Assembly: GCF_900102945.1 (NCBI RefSeq)
Contig: NZ_FNGI01000008.1
Span: 124,001 to 188,000 of the forward strand
Source of the DNA: Modicisalibacter muralis
GTDB lineage: Bacteria; Pseudomonadota; Gammaproteobacteria; Pseudomonadales; Halomonadaceae
Reading direction: 5' to 3'
Length of the DNA: 64,000 bases
Made by a program: the position numbers and the translations under genes. Under the pieces are notes generated by a model, which was not told where the DNA came from, searched no databases, and saw nothing but the letters and a program-made list of their open reading frames with translations. Position 1 is the first letter of the stretch, and every line of letters starts with the position of its first letter. Below are positions 37,170 to 46,361 of this stretch, in pieces.

Positions 37170-38414
37170 ATGACAGAGCTCAGCTATGCGCTCGATACGT
37201 TCTACTTTCTCATTTGCGGCGTGCTGGTGATGTGGATGGCCGCCGGTTTCTCGATGCTGGAAGCCGGGCTGGTACGCTCGAAGAACACCGCGGAAATTCT
37301 TACCAAGAATATCGTACTGTTCGCGATCGCCTGCACCCTGTACCTGCTGGTCGGTTACGCGATCATGTATTCGAGCGATGCCGGTGGCGTTCTACCCAGC
37401 CTGGGCGTGCTGATCGGCAGGGAGAACAGCGTCGATGCGGTGCTCGCCGGCGGCGATGGCGCCCCGTACTACTCGGCTCGCGCAGATTTCTTCTTCCAGG
37501 TGGTGTTCGTCGCGACCGCCATGTCGATCGTCTCGGGGGCCGTCGCCGAGCGCATGAAACTGTGGGCCTTCCTGGCCTTCGCCGTGGTCATGACCGCATT
37601 CATCTATCCGGTTTCCGGCTTCTGGACCTGGGGCGGCGGCTGGCTCGCCACGCTGGGTTATTTCGATTACGCAGGCTCGGGTATCGTGCATCTGGCGGGT
37701 GCCTCGGCGGCGCTGGCCGGCGTGCTGGTACTCGGCCCGCGCAAGGGCAAATACGGCAAGAATGGCGCCATTTACGCCATCCCCGGCGCCAACATGCCGC
37801 TGGCCACGCTGGGCACCTTGATTCTGTGGATGGGCTGGTTCGGCTTCAATGGCGGCTCCGAACTGAAAGTCTCCGATGTCGCCTCGGCCAACAACGTGGC
37901 TCAGGTACTGCTCAATACCAACGCCGCCGCCGCGGGTGGGGTGATCGCCGCGCTGATCCTGTCCAAGCTGTATTTCCGCAAGGCCGACCTGACCATGATA
38001 TTGAACGGCGCCATCGCCGGCCTGGTCTCGATCACCGCCGATCCACTGTCGCCCAGCGGGCTGGGGGCGACGCTGATTGGCGCGGTGGGTGGGCTACTGG
38101 TGATGGTCGCCATCGTCGCGCTCGACAAGCTGCGCATCGACGATCCGGTGGGCGCGATTTCCGCCCACGGCGTCGCCGGCATCTGGGGAGTGTTGGTGGT
38201 GCCCGTCAGCAACGCCGGGGCCAGTTTCGCCGCCCAACTGATCGGAACCATCGCGATCTTCGCTTGGGTATTCATCGCCAGTCTGATCGTATGGTTGGTC
38301 ATCAAGGCGGCGATGGGCGTGCGGGTCAGCGAGGAGCATGAATACGAGGGCGTCGATCTAGCCGAATGCGGGCTGGAGGCTTATCCCGAGTTTACCCTCG
38401 GCGGCAATAAGTAA
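37170..38414 (+). CDS. amtB: ammonium transporter
   Basis: 414 residues with 11 membrane helices. It conducts ammonium as NH3/NH4+. The pore twin histidines are in SGIVHLAGASAAL and ISAHGVAGIWG. The signature GFSMLEAGLVRSKN and the GGWLATLGYFDYAGSG segment are present. No long signal peptide is seen. The C-terminal tail (VSEEHEYEGVDLAECGLEAYPEF) is the conserved cytoplasmic GlnK-contact region. It is second in glnK-amtB and is followed by a strong terminator. Confidence 0.97.
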   Translation: MTELSYALDTFYFLICGVLVMWMAAGFSMLEAGLVRSKNTAEILTKNIVLFAIACTLYLLVGYAIMYSSDAGGVLPSLGVLIGRENSVDAVLAGGDGAPYYSARADFFFQVVFVATAMSIVSGAVAERMKLWAFLAFAVVMTAFIYPVSGFWTWGGGWLATLGYFDYAGSGIVHLAGASAALAGVLVLGPRKGKYGKNGAIYAIPGANMPLATLGTLILWMGWFGFNGGSELKVSDVASANNVAQVLLNTNAAAAGGVIAALILSKLYFRKADLTMILNGAIAGLVSITADPLSPSGLGATLIGAVGGLLVMVAIVALDKLRIDDPVGAISAHGVAGIWGVLVVPVSNAGASFAAQLIGTIAIFAWVFIASLIVWLVIKAAMGVRVSEEHEYEGVDLAECGLEAYPEFTLGGNK

Positions 38415-38441
38415 CTCCGGCACAACGCAGTGAGTAGGCGT

Positions 38442-38473
38442 GCCCCACCGCTCGCGCGGTGGGGCCTTTTTTT
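38442..38473 (+). terminator. rho-independent terminator of glnK-amtB
   Basis: A perfect 10-bp GC-rich stem (GCCCCACCGC / GCGGTGGGGC, 4-nt loop) is followed by C and seven T. It isolates the second glnK from the first operon. Confidence 0.92.
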
Positions 38474-38502
38474 AATCCCCCGGCGAGCGGTGTATGCTTT
38501 AA

Positions 38503-38892
<390 letters not shown>

Positions 38893-38932
38893 GGCCGTCT
38901 CGCTCGTCTGCGTGGCACCCGTGGTGAAAGCG

Positions 38933-38958
38933 AAAAGGCCCCGATGACGGGGCCTTTT
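38933..38958. terminator. bidirectional terminator between glnK copy 2 and dctM
   Basis: An 11-bp perfect stem AAAAGGCCCCG / CGGGGCCTTTT with an ATGA loop. It has four T after the stem on both strands and serves both converging units. Confidence 0.88.
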
Positions 38959-38977
38959 GCATGGTTGGCGAAGTCGC

Positions 38978-40363
38978 TCAGCCCGATAGCAGATTGGGCA
39001 ACCACAGCGAGATCGCCGGCACGTAGGTGATCACCATCAGGAACCCGAGCAACAGGCACAGCCACGGCAGCGCTGCCTTGATTACCCAGCCGATCGAGCG
39101 CCCGGTGATCCCGGCGGTGACGAACAGGTTGAGGCCCACCGGGGGCGTCAGCATGCCGATCTCCATGTTCACCACCATGATGATGCCCAGGTGGATCGGG
39201 TCGATGCCCAGTTGCATGGCGATCGGGAACAGGATCGGCGCCATGATCAGCAGAATCGCCGAAGGCTCCATGAAATTGCCCGCCGCCAGCAGCAGCAGGT
39301 TCATGACGATCAGGAACCCCCACGCTGGCAGCCCCCACGCGATGATCGACTCGGCGATCGCATGCGGAATCCGCTCGGTGGTCAGCACGTGCGCGAACAG
39401 CATGGCGTTGGCGATGATGAACAGCAGCATCATCGATACCTTGGCGCCGTCGAGCACCACCTTGCGCACTTCCTGATTATGGAAGGAAGTAACCATCGCC
39501 AGCGGTACCTGCCACAGGCTACGGCCTATCGCAGCGAAGACGTTCTCTCCCTCACGCTGCCACGGCTGGTTCTTGAGCGGGCCGATATCGCGATAGCCAA
39601 TGACCGCCACCAGCCAGCCATACACCGCGGCAATGGCCGCCGCCTCGGTGGGACTCGCCACGCCGCCGTAGATCGAGCCCAGCACCAGGATGATCAGCAT
39701 CAAGCCGGCCAGCGCCTTGAAGAACGAGCGCGTCAACGCGCCGACGCCGGGGAACGGCTCTGCCGGCAACTTCATGATGCGCGCCGAAATGTAGATCGCC
39801 ACCATCAGGATACCGCCCATCATCAGCCCCGGTATCAGCCCCGCCATGAACATCTTGGCGGCGGACACCTCGGTGGCGGCCGAATAGACCAGCATCACGA
39901 TCGATGGTGGAATCAGAATGCCCAGCGTACCGGCATTGGCGATGACCCCGGCGGCATACGACTCGGGGTAGCCCTGGCGCACCATGCCGGCAATCACGAT
40001 CGAGCCGATCGCCGCCACCGTCGCGGGTGACGAACCGGAGACTGCGGCGAACAGCATGCACGCCATGACCGACGACATCGCCAGGCCACCCTTGACGTGG
40101 CCCACGGCATTGGTTGCGAAGTCGATCAAACGACGCGCCACGCCACCGGTGGAAAGAAAGGCGCTCGACAGGATGAAGAACGGAATCGCCAACAGCGTGT
40201 AATGGTGCGAAACGGCCGCAAACAGCTTGATGGCGATCGAACCCAGTGAGTCCGGGGAAAACAGCAGGATCGTCACCACGCTGGAAAAGCCCAGCGCGAA
40301 GGCGATCGGCATGCCCAGGAAAATAGCCAGGAACAACAGAATGAACAGGCATGCGATAGTCAC
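38978..40363 (-). CDS. dctM: C4-dicarboxylate TRAP transporter large permease
   Basis: 461 residues with about 12-13 helices. Motifs include FLGMPIAFALGF, MLFAAVSGSSPATVAAIGSIV, GTLGILIPPSIVMLVYSA and the C-terminal LTPPVGLNLFVTAGI. A ~30-residue hydrophilic insert around residue 240 (PLKNQPWQREGENVF) is seen in DctM of Pseudomonas-like dicarboxylate systems. It imports succinate, fumarate or malate with Na+. It overlaps dctQ by ATGA and is third in dctPQM. Confidence 0.94.
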   Translation of the reverse strand: MTIACLFILLFLAIFLGMPIAFALGFSSVVTILLFSPDSLGSIAIKLFAAVSHHYTLLAIPFFILSSAFLSTGGVARRLIDFATNAVGHVKGGLAMSSVMACMLFAAVSGSSPATVAAIGSIVIAGMVRQGYPESYAAGVIANAGTLGILIPPSIVMLVYSAATEVSAAKMFMAGLIPGLMMGGILMVAIYISARIMKLPAEPFPGVGALTRSFFKALAGLMLIILVLGSIYGGVASPTEAAAIAAVYGWLVAVIGYRDIGPLKNQPWQREGENVFAAIGRSLWQVPLAMVTSFHNQEVRKVVLDGAKVSMMLLFIIANAMLFAHVLTTERIPHAIAESIIAWGLPAWGFLIVMNLLLLAAGNFMEPSAILLIMAPILFPIAMQLGIDPIHLGIIMVVNMEIGMLTPPVGLNLFVTAGITGRSIGWVIKAALPWLCLLLGFLMVITYVPAISLWLPNLLSG

Positions 40364-40914
40364 GAGCGATGCTCCTTGTCAGGCGAGTCTTGATCGTGTT
40401 CGGCCAGATGCATGCTTTCCTCGGCCTCGTCCGAATAGCCGAAACCCTCGGCCTCGTCCTTGAATACCCGCCAGCCCAACTCGACGAAGCGCAGCACCAG
40501 CAGTGCCATGCCGATCGGCAGAATCAGCGTCGCCTGCCACTTGGGAATGGGGATGTCCTGAAGCTCGATACCGATCATATGGGTCAGTTTCAGGTATTCG
40601 TAGCTGCCGACTAGGATCAGCCCGCAGTAGGTCAGGCACACGGCCAACGCGATCAGCGTGACGATGCGCCGCCCGCGCCGGGGCAATTTCTTGACCAGCA
40701 CATCGACACCGATATGCGCGCCGTGCTTGACGCCCCACGACACGCCGAACAGCACGAACCAACCGGAGAGATACAGCGCCCCCTCCTGAGCCCAACTGAT
40801 GCCCGCGGTGAGCACGAAGCGGTAGAACACTTCGATCGTCACCAGAAACACCATGGCTACCAGAAGCGCGCAGAAGATGTTCTCTTCCAGCCTGTTTAGC
40901 CAGCGCACGATCAT
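40360..40914 (-). CDS. dctQ: C4-dicarboxylate TRAP transporter small permease
   Basis: 184 residues. Four membrane helices lie at about 12-32, 45-62, 88-108 and 130-150, with WAQEGALYLSGWFVLFGVSWGVKHGAHIGVDVL type sequence that is characteristic of DctQ. A charged C-terminal tail follows. It is the small membrane partner of DctM. The gap to dctP is 60 nt, and the stop overlaps the dctM start. Confidence 0.93.
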   Translation of the reverse strand: MIVRWLNRLEENIFCALLVAMVFLVTIEVFYRFVLTAGISWAQEGALYLSGWFVLFGVSWGVKHGAHIGVDVLVKKLPRRGRRIVTLIALAVCLTYCGLILVGSYEYLKLTHMIGIELQDIPIPKWQATLILPIGMALLVLRFVELGWRVFKDEAEGFGYSDEAEESMHLAEHDQDSPDKEHRS

Positions 40915-40974
40915 GATTGCACCTCGACGATAAAGCGACGGCGGGCATATCGCCCGCCGTCACGTGGGAGGAGC

Positions 40975-41970
40975 TTAGCCTTCATTGGACGCCACGGCGG
41001 CATCGATCACGTCCTGACCGATTTCATCGGCGAACTGATCCCATACCGGCTTCATCGCCTCGACCCACTGCTGGCGCTGCTCGGGCGTCAAGGTAATGAT
41101 CTCCGACTTACCGGAGTCGATGATTGCCTGCTTGGCTTCCTGGTTTTCCTTCAAGGCGATCGAGTTGCCATAGGCCAGGGCCTGCTTGAGTGCCGCCTCG
41201 ACCTTGGGCCGCACGTCCTCAGGCAGGCCGTTCCAGAAGCTCGCCGACGAAACCACCATGTAATCGATCAGGCCGTGGTTCGATTCGGTGATGTACGGCT
41301 GCACCTCGAAGAACTTCTGCGAGTAGATGTTGGAATAGGTGTTCTCCTGGCCGTCGATCGCCTGGGTCTGCAGCAGAATGAAGACTTCAGAGAACGGCTT
41401 CTTCAGTGGCACGGCGTCGATGGCCTTGAATTGCGCCGCGAGCACGTCGGAGGTCTGAATGCGGAATTTCTTGCCGGCGGCGTCTTCCGGTACGCGCAGC
41501 GGCTCCGAGGCCGAGAGTTGCTTCAGGCCGTTATGCAGGTAGCCCAGGCCGATCAGCCCCTTGTCCTGCAGCGAGGTCAGCAGTTGCACACCGGTCGCGC
41601 TGTTCTGGAAGCGCTCGACCGCCGCCATGTCCTCGAACAGGAACGGCAGATCGAAGACCTGTAATTGATCGGTGTACTTCTGGAACTTGGACAGCGAGGG
41701 CGCGGCAAGTTGGACATCGCCCAGCAGCATGGCTTCGAGGACCTGGTCGTCACCGTAAAGCTGCGAGTTGGGATAAACCTCGACATCGACCTGATCGCCG
41801 AGCTTCTCCTCGACCAGTTCCTGGAACTTGATGGCCATCTGGCCCTTGGGCGTGTTCTCGGCAACCACATGTGAGAACTTGATTGTGATGGGGTCGGCGA
41901 CGGCAGCGCCGGCGGCCATCATGATGCCGGCCGCGAGGGAGGTCAGCGAGGCGAACTTCAGCATAGACAT
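40975..41970 (-). CDS. dctP: C4-dicarboxylate TRAP transporter substrate-binding protein
   Basis: 331 residues with a signal peptide (cleavage after AVA, residue 25). It follows Pseudomonas DctP closely: ITIKFSHVVAENTPKGQMA, PNSQLYGDDQVLEAMLLGDVQLAAPS, FDLPFLFEDMAAV and YITESNHGLIDYMVV. The arginine in KKFRIQTSDVLAAQF is the usual carboxylate ligand. It is first in the dctPQM operon, with AAGGAT before the ATG at 41970. A consensus sigma-54 promoter lies about 80 nt upstream, which fits control by a DctB/DctD two-component system not in the window. Confidence 0.95.
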   Translation of the reverse strand: MSMLKFASLTSLAAGIMMAAGAAVADPITIKFSHVVAENTPKGQMAIKFQELVEEKLGDQVDVEVYPNSQLYGDDQVLEAMLLGDVQLAAPSLSKFQKYTDQLQVFDLPFLFEDMAAVERFQNSATGVQLLTSLQDKGLIGLGYLHNGLKQLSASEPLRVPEDAAGKKFRIQTSDVLAAQFKAIDAVPLKKPFSEVFILLQTQAIDGQENTYSNIYSQKFFEVQPYITESNHGLIDYMVVSSASFWNGLPEDVRPKVEAALKQALAYGNSIALKENQEAKQAIIDSGKSEIITLTPEQRQQWVEAMKPVWDQFADEIGQDVIDAAVASNEG

Positions 41971-42045
41971 GGATTGATCCTTGCACGTTGTTACTGTTGT
42001 TGTGGTGTGTGGCTGATGCTTCCGGCCACAGCTCGTCCACTACAT

Positions 42046-42062
42046 AGCAATCCTCGTGCCAG
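42046..42062 (-). promoter_or_regulatory. sigma-54 promoter of dctPQM
   Basis: On the minus strand CTGGCACGAGGATTGCT matches YTGGCACGNNNNTTGCW at every defined base. It lies 76 nt before the dctP start and points into it. Confidence 0.85.
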
Positions 42063-42165
42063 ATCACCTAATCGCCAGTTTCAACAGTGCTGCTCATGCG
42101 TTCGGCTTAGGTCGTGGTATCGCCAAGACCGTGAATGAGCGTAAAGCGTGCGGCTTTACGCACAG

Positions 42166-42205
42166 AAAAAAGCCGAAAGTGTGCGGGTTTCCGCACGCTT
42201 TCGGC
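42166..42205 (-). terminator. rho-independent terminator of fpr
   Basis: On the minus strand a 15-bp stem (GCCGAAAGCGTGCGG / CCGCACACTTTCGGC, one G-U) is followed by TTTTTT. It is about 57 nt past the fpr stop. A smaller hairpin (42140-42160) follows. Confidence 0.9.
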
Positions 42206-42261
42206 GTCATGAAAATCTTCTCGCCTTACTGGCTATCGACTACAACTACCTCGTCCAACTA

Positions 42262-43038
42262 TCACTTCTCGACGAAGGCGCGCTCGATCACGTAGTCGCC
42301 GGGCTCGCCCATGCGTGGCGAGATCTTGAAGCCCAGGTCGTCGAGCATGGCGCTGGTGTCATCGAGCATTGCCGGGCTGCCGCAGATCATCGCGCGGTCC
42401 TGCTTGGGATCGAGCGGTGGCAGGCCGGTGTCCTCGAACAGCTTGCCGCTGGTAATGTGATCGGTCAGGCGGCCGGTGGTGTGGAAGTCCTCACGGGTCA
42501 CGGTGGGGTAGTAGACCAGTTTCCGGCTGATTTCCTCGCCCAGGTATTCATGCGCCGGCAGCTCCTTGCCGATGAAGTCGGCATAGGCCAGTTCGCTGAC
42601 GGTACGCACGCCGTGGATCAGCACGATCTTGTCGAAACGCTCGAAGGCTTCGGGATCTTGGATCAGGCTCATGAACGGCGCCAGGCCGGTGCCGGTGGAA
42701 AGCAGGTAAAGGTTGCGCCCGGGCAGCAGATCGTCGGTAACCAGCGTGCCGGTGGGCTTGCGGCTAACCATGATCTGGTCGCCGACCTTGAGGTGCTGCA
42801 AACGCGATGTCAGCGGGCCATCGGGCACCTTGATGCTGAAGAACTCGAGATGATCCTCGTAATTGGGGCTGGCGATCGAGTAGGCGCGCATCAGCGGCTT
42901 GCCCTGGACTTCCAGACCGATCATCACGAACTGGCCGTTCTTGAAGCGTAGACTGCGCTCACGGGTGGTGCGGAAACTGAATAGCGTGTCGTTCCAATGA
43001 TGAACGCTCAGTACTTCTTCCAGGGCGAATTTACTCAT
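42262..43038 (-). CDS. fpr: ferredoxin/flavodoxin--NADP+ reductase
   Basis: 258 residues of the short bacterial FPR subclass. The FAD-binding segment is RAYSIASPNYEDHLEFFSIKV, NADP-binding is STGTGLAPFMS, and the C-terminal end is ERAFVEK as in Pseudomonas and Azotobacter FPR. It exchanges electrons between NADPH and ferredoxin or flavodoxin in oxidative stress and iron-sulfur repair. The ATG at 43038 is preceded by AGGAG. It is divergent from a LysR regulator resembling FinR, known in Pseudomonas to control fpr. Confidence 0.95.
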   Translation of the reverse strand: MSKFALEEVLSVHHWNDTLFSFRTTRERSLRFKNGQFVMIGLEVQGKPLMRAYSIASPNYEDHLEFFSIKVPDGPLTSRLQHLKVGDQIMVSRKPTGTLVTDDLLPGRNLYLLSTGTGLAPFMSLIQDPEAFERFDKIVLIHGVRTVSELAYADFIGKELPAHEYLGEEISRKLVYYPTVTREDFHTTGRLTDHITSGKLFEDTGLPPLDPKQDRAMICGSPAMLDDTSAMLDDLGFKISPRMGEPGDYVIERAFVEK

Positions 43039-43087
43039 GACGGCTCCTAACGTTATTCCCTAAACGCATAAAATAGCGCGTTTTTAC

Positions 43088-43109
43088 TTGAGTTAAATTC
43101 TAAGCTCAA
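43088..43109. promoter_or_regulatory. possible FinR operator between fpr and finR
   Basis: TTGAG-N12-CTCAA is an inverted repeat in the 149-nt divergent gap, 50 nt from the fpr start. It lies in an AT-rich stretch that probably holds both promoters. Confidence 0.45.
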
Positions 43110-43187
43110 CTTATTAATCTGTTAAATGGGTTGTTTGAATAACACTTATCTGCGAATTTGATATAGAGGCCGTTTCAGAGAAAATCC

Positions 43188-44114
43188 ATGCGTTACACCC
43201 TGCGTCAACTCGAGGTCTTCGTCGCCGTCGCCCAGCACGAGAGCGTCTCGCGCGCCGCCCGCGCGTTGGCGCTATCGCAGTCCGCCGCCAGCACCGCGCT
43301 GGCCGAGCTCGAACGTCAGTTCGACTGCCAATTGCTCGACCGCATCGGCAAACGTTTGAAGCTCAATGCGCTGGGCTTCCAGATTCTGCCCAAGGCGGTC
43401 GCCCTGCTCGACCGCGGGGAAGAAATCGAAGAACTGCTACGCGGCCAACGTGGCGTCGGCTCACTAGATGTCGGCGCCACGCTGACCATCGGCAACTACC
43501 TGGCCACGCTACTGATCAGCGACTTCATGCAGCGCCACCCCGGTAGCCGGGTGCGCCTGCACGTGCGTAACACCGCAGCGATCGTCGAGCGCATCGTTTC
43601 GCATGAACTCGACCTGGGGCTGATCGAGGGCGACTGCCAGCACGAGGATGTGGTCATGCAGCCGTGGGTCGAGGATGAACTGACGGTGTTCTGCTCGCCC
43701 CGCCATCCATTGGCCAAGGTCCGCGAGGTGAGCACCGACAACCTACTGCGCGAGGCCTGGATCATGCGCGAACAGGGCTCGGGGACGCGGCTGACGCTGG
43801 AACAGGCGACGCGCCATCGGCGTGGGCGCTTCAACATCCTGCTCGAGTTGGAGCACACCGAAGGCATCAAGCGCGCGGTGGAGTCCGGGCTCGGCATCGG
43901 CTGCGTGTCGCATCTGGCGCTGCGCGATGCCTTCCGGCGCGGCAGCCTGGTGCCCATCGCCACGCCGCAACTCGACCTCAGGCGCCAGTTCACCTTTATC
44001 TGGCATCGCCACAAGTACCTGACCACCGGCATGCGCGAGTTTCTACGCCTGTGCCAGCAGATGACCGAGGGCATCCAGCGCAGCGACGAGATCGAACTAC
44101 CTTATGTCCCCTGA
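43188..44114 (+). CDS. finR: LysR family regulator, FinR/YeiE-like
   Basis: 308 residues. N-terminal winged helix-turn-helix (about 1-60, MRYTLRQLEVFVAVAQHESVS) and effector domain with GVGSLDVGATLTIGNYLATLLI. The sequence and the divergent position next to fpr match FinR of Pseudomonas putida, which activates fpr under oxidative or sulfite stress. The related E. coli YeiE senses sulfite. Without experimental data the effector here is uncertain. Confidence 0.82.
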   Translation: MRYTLRQLEVFVAVAQHESVSRAARALALSQSAASTALAELERQFDCQLLDRIGKRLKLNALGFQILPKAVALLDRGEEIEELLRGQRGVGSLDVGATLTIGNYLATLLISDFMQRHPGSRVRLHVRNTAAIVERIVSHELDLGLIEGDCQHEDVVMQPWVEDELTVFCSPRHPLAKVREVSTDNLLREAWIMREQGSGTRLTLEQATRHRRGRFNILLELEHTEGIKRAVESGLGIGCVSHLALRDAFRRGSLVPIATPQLDLRRQFTFIWHRHKYLTTGMREFLRLCQQMTEGIQRSDEIELPYVP

Positions 44115-44165
44115 TTGCAACGACCCGGATTAATGCCCGGGCCGCTATGCTACATCACTGGTCGG

Positions 44166-46361
44166 CTAGAATTCGCTCCACTCGTCCAGCGTCTCTTCAG
44201 GGCGGGAGTTCAACGCCACGTTGCGCGGAGCAACTGCCGGTGGAAGGCGACTGATTGAGGCAGTGGCTGTTCTCTCCAGAACCGCATTAGTGGGAGCCGC
44301 CTGCTTGCTTACTCGGAACGTGGCAATCAGTCCAGTCAACTGCCTGGCCTGCTCCTCCAATGAGGCGGCGGCGGAGCTTGTCTGCTCGACAAGCGAGGCA
44401 TTCTGCTGGGTCACCGAATCCATCTGCGTCACCGCCACGTTGATCTGCTCGATACCGCCGTTCTGTTCACGCGTGGCCGAGGATATTTCATTCATCAGCG
44501 CCGATACCCGACGAATCGATTCGACGGTCTCGTTAATGGTTTTCCCGCTACGCTCCGCCTGCTCGGCGCCATTAACGATCTGTGATGTGGTTTCCTCGAT
44601 CATGGCACGAATCTCCTTGGCGGAGTCAGCGCTACGACTCGCCAGTGAGCGCACCTCGCTGGCAACCACGGCGAAACCTCGACCCTGTTCGCCGGCACGC
44701 GCCGCCTCGACCGAGGCATTCAAAGCCAGGATATTGGTCTGGAAGGCAATCGAATCGATGACCTCGACGACCTCATTGACCCTGCGTGAGCTGTTGGCGA
44801 TTTCACGCATCAGCAGGACGGTGTGCTCGACTTCCTGACCGCCGGCCTCCGCCGCCTGAGAAGCGCTGGTCGATAGCCGATCGGCTTCGCTGGCCGAATC
44901 GCTATTCTGACGCACTATGGATGCCATCTGCTCCATGCTGGATGCGGTTTCCTGCAGAGCGGAGGCCTGCTGCTCGGTGCGCGACGACAGGTCTTGGCTC
45001 CCGGCGGCGATTTCGCCAGCAGCCACACGCACCGAGTCGCTGCTATCGCGGATGCTCACTAGCACCGTTTCGATTTTATCGACGAAGGCGTTGAACTGGA
45101 TCGCCAGCTCGGCGGATTCATTGCGTCCTCTGACCGGCAGGCGCTGAGTCAGATCGCCGTCGCCCGAGGCGATGTCGCGCATGCGCTCGGCCAGTTGGCG
45201 CAGCGGGCGCGCGATGCCGCTGCCCACTAGCCAGATCGCGACCAGCCCGACCACGGCGACCAGCAGCCCAATCAGCAGCATGCCGACGATGCTCTCGCTG
45301 TTCTGCTGGCGCAGATCGCCCTGCAGCGTCTGCAGGTCGGCGAGCACTGCCGCCTCAGGCAGTTGCAGTAGCAGGGTCCAGACCACGCCGGTATCGCCGA
45401 TCTCGAACGGCAGATACAGCCGAATCCGCCCCTCGGCCTCGTTCCACTGGCTGAACGGCTGGCCGCTTTCGAGCTGCTGCAGGCGTGCGGCGACCTCCCT
45501 GCCAAGAACATCGCCGGCCGGCTCGCCAAGCCGCTCGGCATTCGGGGTATAGGCGACCAGGCCGCCGCGTGGCGCGATCAGCGCCATGGCACCGGCGCCG
45601 CCGTAGAGCCCCTGGTTGGCCTCGTCGAGCAGGGCCTGGATGAAGTCGACCGACAGATCGGTACCGGCGACGCCACGAAATTCGCCATCGACCATGATCG
45701 GCACGTTGAACGAGGTGACCAGTAGTGTCTCGCCGTTGTAATCATAGAAATGCGGATCGACGATACAGGTGCGCTGCGTTTCCTTGACGCAGAGGTAGTA
45801 TTCGCCTTCGCGAATCCCCATTGGGTCACGCTCTTGACTCTCCATGCCACTGCCCAGCGGTAATACCTCGATATCACCGCTTTCGGCTCGGTACCACCAC
45901 GGCATGAAGCGCCCACTGCCATCGTAACCGCCATCCTTGCGACCGGCGTAGTAGGCATCATGGCCGAAGGCATTGGGCTCCCAGCCGATAAAGGCATCCA
46001 GCAGCTCGGAGTTTTCGGCCACGGTGTTGCGGACCAGGTTAGACAACTCCTGGCGTGTCATCAGCGACAGCGGCAGGCCGTTGGCGCCGGTCTCGCCCAT
46101 CAGTTCGTTGGTCTGCGCCAGCATCGAGGCAATCGTCAGCGGCAACTCCAGTTGGCGCTGGATCTGGCCGGCCTGGGCGCGCGCCAGCGCCGCCAATCGC
46201 TCATCGATGGCCTGCTTGAGCAGCGCCCCGGTACGGGTCTCCACCGTCGCCTGAGTGCGCGCCGTGGTGAACAGCGAATAAGCCACCAGCGCTGCCACTA
46301 CTGTCAGAATGCAGGCACCGACAACAACAACGACGAAGGAGCGTAGAGATTTGAAATGCAT
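44166..46361 (-). CDS. methyl-accepting chemotaxis protein with dCache sensor and CheR-binding tail
   Basis: 731 residues. TM1 at about 10-30, a large periplasmic dCache domain (about 40-350), TM2 at about 357-380, HAMP, then the MCP signalling domain with the hairpin tip [21 protein letters not shown]. The protein ends EWSEF, an xWxxF CheR/CheB-tethering pentapeptide, so it probably assists methylation of tail-less receptors. The sensor carries an extra Cys pair ([15 protein letters not shown]). Its ATG overlaps the stop of the upstream receptor by one base (TAATG). Ligand unknown. Confidence 0.9.
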   Translation of the reverse strand: MHFKSLRSFVVVVVGACILTVVAALVAYSLFTTARTQATVETRTGALLKQAIDERLAALARAQAGQIQRQLELPLTIASMLAQTNELMGETGANGLPLSLMTRQELSNLVRNTVAENSELLDAFIGWEPNAFGHDAYYAGRKDGGYDGSGRFMPWWYRAESGDIEVLPLGSGMESQERDPMGIREGEYYLCVKETQRTCIVDPHFYDYNGETLLVTSFNVPIMVDGEFRGVAGTDLSVDFIQALLDEANQGLYGGAGAMALIAPRGGLVAYTPNAERLGEPAGDVLGREVAARLQQLESGQPFSQWNEAEGRIRLYLPFEIGDTGVVWTLLLQLPEAAVLADLQTLQGDLRQQNSESIVGMLLIGLLVAVVGLVAIWLVGSGIARPLRQLAERMRDIASGDGDLTQRLPVRGRNESAELAIQFNAFVDKIETVLVSIRDSSDSVRVAAGEIAAGSQDLSSRTEQQASALQETASSMEQMASIVRQNSDSASEADRLSTSASQAAEAGGQEVEHTVLLMREIANSSRRVNEVVEVIDSIAFQTNILALNASVEAARAGEQGRGFAVVASEVRSLASRSADSAKEIRAMIEETTSQIVNGAEQAERSGKTINETVESIRRVSALMNEISSATREQNGGIEQINVAVTQMDSVTQQNASLVEQTSSAAASLEEQARQLTGLIATFRVSKQAAPTNAVLERTATASISRLPPAVAPRNVALNSRPEETLDEWSEF

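Noticed and set aside
42262-42951. Plus-strand ORF (42148-42951) opposite fpr
   Set aside because: It overlaps the fpr terminator and coding strand and has no domain. It is a shadow frame.
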